DNA of 9,296 bases from positions 1-9,296 of the forward strand of contig CALYQE010000077.1 of assembly GCA_945281075.1 (NCBI GenBank). Direction: 5' to 3'. Under the pieces are notes generated by a model. That model was not told the origin of the DNA. It ran no database searches and was given only the letters and a program-made list of their open reading frames with translations. Source of the stretch: an uncultured Lactobacillus sp. (GTDB lineage Bacteria; Bacillota; Bacilli; Lactobacillales; Lactobacillaceae). This document shows, in pieces, positions 6,471-9,296 of the stretch; positions within the stretch are counted from its first letter, which is position 1; each line of letters starts with the position of its first letter. Position numbers and translations under genes: made by a program.

Positions 6471-9296
6471 CTAATTAATTTCAACAATTTCTTGCACATC
6501 AAGCAAAACCAGATACTTATGCAGGACTTTTTGCTTGGCAAATGACGTCAATGCTCGCTCATAAAGTCTCAACTGTCCGGTATATTTTTGCTTAATATTG
6601 GCAATCGCTAAATCCAAATGCGTTGCATCTAAGTGATCAGTTTTATAGTCAAATAATATTATGCCATCTTTTTGACAGAAATAACCATCGATTGTCCCGT
6701 GAACTAAAATTTTGGCGCTCGGATCACTAAAGTTAGCAAACAGGCTACGAGCAGACAACAGACTGGAAAATTCTACTTCGCGCTTTAATTTAGCCGGCTC
6801 TTGCCAAAATGGCTGTGCAAAAGCACTATGGACAAACCAATTGATTTGATCCCGATCTAGATGTGGCACCAGTTGCGCACTTAATTTTCCATGTTCAACT
6901 AGTGCCTGGATTTCTTCTTCAAGCTGCTCCTCGTCGCCCTTGCCCGTATAATCATAATATTGCAGTAGCAAGTGCATCGCAGTCCCGATTTCAGCACCGG
7001 TATATTTCGTCTCAAACAAGAAATTAGGTTTTGTTTCAATCGGCTGCAAATAGCGGTTGGTCGATGAAAGCAAATGGGCATTTTCTAATTCGCTGTCCAA
7101 GGGGTCATTAAAGACTTTTTTAATTTCCGATACCGATTGGTAGGCGGTAGTTGAACTAGCATCGGCAAAAGGATATTGGAAGTCATAAAGCTGCTGGGCG
7201 GTCTGCTCTAGTTCTGGCTGCTGATCTAGTTGTTTGGCCTTGACCGTTTCTTTTTTGCTCTCGCTTGTTAAAAGCGGCTCATCTTGGTAATTTATCAGTA
7301 AAAAATCTTCCTTCTGGTCTAAGGCAGCAGTGAGATCTTTGAGCTTGAGGCTGTCTTTTTCTTCTAACTTAAGCGCGGGCCCAATAAAGTTCATTGCACT
7401 GGTGGCGTTGAGTTTGTTGCTTAAAGGTAAAAGCTGGTGAATAAGCTGGTGCTGCCAAGATTGCACTTCCTTGACGAAATTCTTCAAATCAGTGACTAAA
7501 ATCAGCTTCTGCTGCGCCCTAGTCATGCCGACATAAAGAACGCGCGCTTCTTCTTCAAGCATTTGCTTTCTTTGGGCAATATTGTCGTATGACTTGAGCA
7601 AGGTGTCAGCGCGATAATGCTCTTGCCGAATTGTTAGCCCGACGTTAGCAGCATTAATCAAGTAATTAGCGCTGAGGTCTCGCATCTGAAAACGATGCTG
7701 CAATCCGATGTAAAACACAATCGGAAACTCTAAGCCCTTTGAACCGTGGACCGTCATTAATTTGACTGAATCTTCTGCTTCTTCAGTTAATAATGGCTGG
7801 GCTAGATCCTTTTGGTTTCGCCGCATGCGCTCGATAAAGTTAATGAATTGATACAGGCCCTTAAAACCGGCACTTTCATAAGAACTGGCCCGTTCATATA
7901 GCGCCTCGAGGTTAATTCTGCGCTGCTTGCCATTAGTTAGAGCGGTCATGATCTCCAGCAAATTAGTCTGTTCGTAAATACTCCAAATTAATTCGGAAAT
8001 GCGATGATTTGTGGCAAATTGGCGCAGGTCTTCTAATTGATTTAAAAACTTTTTACATTTATTGGCTAGTTGATCGTTGCACGTCACGTATTCAGTTAGC
8101 GCCTCGTAAAAGCCGGTATTTTTGCGATGAACGCGAATTTGCGCTAGTTCTGTTTCAGTAAAATTAAAAAGCGGCGACCGCAGTACTGCGACCAGAGGAA
8201 TGTCTTGATCCGGATTGTCAATAATGCGCAGAAAATTCAAAATTATTGTCAATTCCAGTGTCTGAAAGTAATTTTTGGCATCCGTGACCATTAACGGCAG
8301 CTCATTTGCGGTAAATTGCTGCATAAGCGCTAAATTATCGCTGCGACTTCTAGTTAAAATAGCAATATCACTGTATTTAAAAGGCCTGGTCTTCTTTGTC
8401 TGCTGGTCGTAAACCTGAAAGTTTTCCTGCTTAAATTGTTTAATCCGCTCAATAATCATGGCAATTTCCGCCGAATCAATCTCGGGTTCCAGTTCGTCGG
8501 TGGCTGCTTGCGCAGTTTCATTTTGGTCGTGATAGATAACCTCGCAAGCGGTTGGCAGCTCATCCGGATAGTAATTGGCGCCTAAGACCAGCTGCCCTTC
8601 TTTTCGATAATCGATCCCGCCAAAATCGGGGGTCATAATCGTGTCAAATACCCGATTAACCATGTTAATCACGGGCTTGGTTGACCGGAAATTCTCCGCC
8701 AGCAGAATTCGTTCTTGCTGATGATTTTCATTTTTTGCTGCTTCTTGATATTTGCGCAAGAAAAGTGCGGGTTCAGCCTGTCTGAAGCCATAAATCGACT
8801 GTTTGACATCCCCCACCATAAACAGGTTGTTTTGGCCCTCATGCTTGATTAATTGCAGAATTTTTTCTTGTAACCCGTTGATGTCCTGGTATTCGTCAAC
8901 CATGATTTCAGAGAATTTATTCTGGTAAAACGAACGGGCCATCTGCGAGCTGGAAGTGTCTTGACTGAGAATGCGGTAAGCAAACTGTTCCATATCGCTG
9001 AAGTCAAGCAGATTTTCAGCTTTTTTCAGTGCTTGAAAACGGTCAATTAAGGCTAATTCCGCTTTGACGATCGCGGCCATCATTTTCTGCCCCTTTTGTA
9101 AAAGGTCGAGTTGTTCCGCTTCGTCAGTTGCGTAAAAAGAGGTGAAGGCAGTGAAAACTTGGTCGGCGGCTTCGCCTTTATACTCGTAACACTCTTGGTA
9201 AAAATCAAGTAAATCCTCATCCCACTTGTTTGATTTTCGCATATTGCCTGTGAATAGGCAGCTCCGGAGAAGTTCGCGCTGCTCGTTATAAGCTTG
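6471..9296 (-). CDS. addA: AddA/RexA, helicase-nuclease subunit of the AddAB recombination complex, N-terminus outside window
   Basis: AddA pairs with AddB/RexB to unwind and resect double-strand breaks for RecA loading, stopping at Chi sites. The frame is open through 9296, giving 941 visible residues; family members have about 1,200, so roughly 260 residues with Walker A (motif I) lie beyond the edge. Met at 9240-9242 is internal. In visible numbering, UvrD-type motifs run in order: II VDEYQD (133-138), III GDVKQSIYG (162-170), IV ENFRST (201-206), V TVHGSKGLEF (515-524) and VI YVGMTRA (588-594). The C-terminal RecB-family nuclease is intact, with GTAMH (771-775), HGTIDGY (Asp870), FDYKT (Asp883, Lys885) and QLRLY (908-912). 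No disruption was seen. It ends with TAG, 21 nt before dinG, so the two are probably one transcript. rexB would be expected upstream but is not visible. Confidence 0.95.
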   Translation of the reverse strand, partial: QAYNEQRELLRSCLFTGNMRKSNKWDEDLLDFYQECYEYKGEAADQVFTAFTSFYATDEAEQLDLLQKGQKMMAAIVKAELALIDRFQALKKAENLLDFSDMEQFAYRILSQDTSSSQMARSFYQNKFSEIMVDEYQDINGLQEKILQLIKHEGQNNLFMVGDVKQSIYGFRQAEPALFLRKYQEAAKNENHQQERILLAENFRSTKPVINMVNRVFDTIMTPDFGGIDYRKEGQLVLGANYYPDELPTACEVIYHDQNETAQAATDELEPEIDSAEIAMIIERIKQFKQENFQVYDQQTKKTRPFKYSDIAILTRSRSDNLALMQQFTANELPLMVTDAKNYFQTLELTIILNFLRIIDNPDQDIPLVAVLRSPLFNFTETELAQIRVHRKNTGFYEALTEYVTCNDQLANKCKKFLNQLEDLRQFATNHRISELIWSIYEQTNLLEIMTALTNGKQRRINLEALYERASSYESAGFKGLYQFINFIERMRRNQKDLAQPLLTEEAEDSVKLMTVHGSKGLEFPIVFYIGLQHRFQMRDLSANYLINAANVGLTIRQEHYRADTLLKSYDNIAQRKQMLEEEARVLYVGMTRAQQKLILVTDLKNFVKEVQSWQHQLIHQLLPLSNKLNATSAMNFIGPALKLEEKDSLKLKDLTAALDQKEDFLLINYQDEPLLTSESKKETVKAKQLDQQPELEQTAQQLYDFQYPFADASSTTAYQSVSEIKKVFNDPLDSELENAHLLSSTNRYLQPIETKPNFLFETKYTGAEIGTAMHLLLQYYDYTGKGDEEQLEEEIQALVEHGKLSAQLVPHLDRDQINWFVHSAFAQPFWQEPAKLKREVEFSSLLSARSLFANFSDPSAKILVHGTIDGYFCQKDGIILFDYKTDHLDATHLDLAIANIKQKYTGQLRLYERALTSFAKQKVLHKYLVLLDVQEIVEIN

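Noticed and set aside
6297..6545. Overlapping frames on both strands at the addA/dinG junction
   Set aside because: Both are explained by shadows of the N-terminus of dinG and the C-terminus of addA; the short gap between them holds only the dinG ribosome binding site.
9240..9242. ATG as the start of a shortened AddA
   Set aside because: The same frame is open through to the window edge, and helicase motif I is missing from the visible part, so the true start is outside the window. There is no sign of truncation.
1..9296. Mobile element, CRISPR array, phage genes or defence system
   Set aside because: No regularly spaced repeats, transposase or integrase motifs, inverted terminal repeats or defence genes were seen. 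AddA and DinG are housekeeping repair proteins in a conserved gene order.

Overview
The window looks like an ordinary chromosomal segment of an AT-rich Gram-positive of the Lactobacillales, most probably a Lactobacillus. This rests on the gene set and order (addA/rexA, dinG, ypmB-like, asnS, dnaD, nth, then a class A penicillin-binding protein facing the other way), on strong AGGAGG-type ribosome binding sites, and on the low-GC codon use. The species cannot be fixed from the sequence alone. No mobile element, CRISPR array, tRNA, rRNA or riboswitch was seen.

Layout from left to right. Positions 1-429 (+) hold the last 142 codons of a class A penicillin-binding protein (PBP1A/PonA type), with a long disordered hydrophilic tail. 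A hairpin at 435-471 is a shared, bidirectional terminator for this gene and for nth, which converges on it. Everything else is on the minus strand and is transcribed from right to left: addA (6471-9296, N-terminus cut off by the window edge), dinG (3636-6449), a ypmB-like membrane-anchored protein (3185-3670), asnS (1821-3119), dnaD (1100-1744, or 1750 with the first ATG) and nth (470-1099). Spacing is tight: 21 nt between addA and dinG, a 35-nt overlap of dinG with ypmB, 65 nt before asnS, and nth starting immediately after the dnaD stop codon. A likely extended -10 promoter precedes asnS. A strong hairpin terminator follows asnS and runs right up to the dnaD ribosome binding site.

Functionally this is mostly a DNA maintenance cluster: double-strand break end processing (AddA), a DinG-type exonuclease/helicase-like protein, primosome assembly (DnaD) and base-excision repair (Nth). 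Embedded in it are a tRNA-charging enzyme (AsnS), a small membrane protein, and the tail of a cell-wall synthase. The gene order resembles the Bacillus subtilis dinG-ypmA-ypmB-aspB-asnS-dnaD-nth-ypoC / ponA-recU neighbourhood, but ypmA, aspB and ypoC are absent and addA lies upstream of dinG.

No previously undescribed system was found. The most noteworthy points are an endonuclease III with no cysteine ligands for the usual [4Fe-4S] cluster beside a DinG that also lacks Fe-S cysteines, and a terminator placed so close to dnaD that dnaD-nth expression seems to need readthrough.
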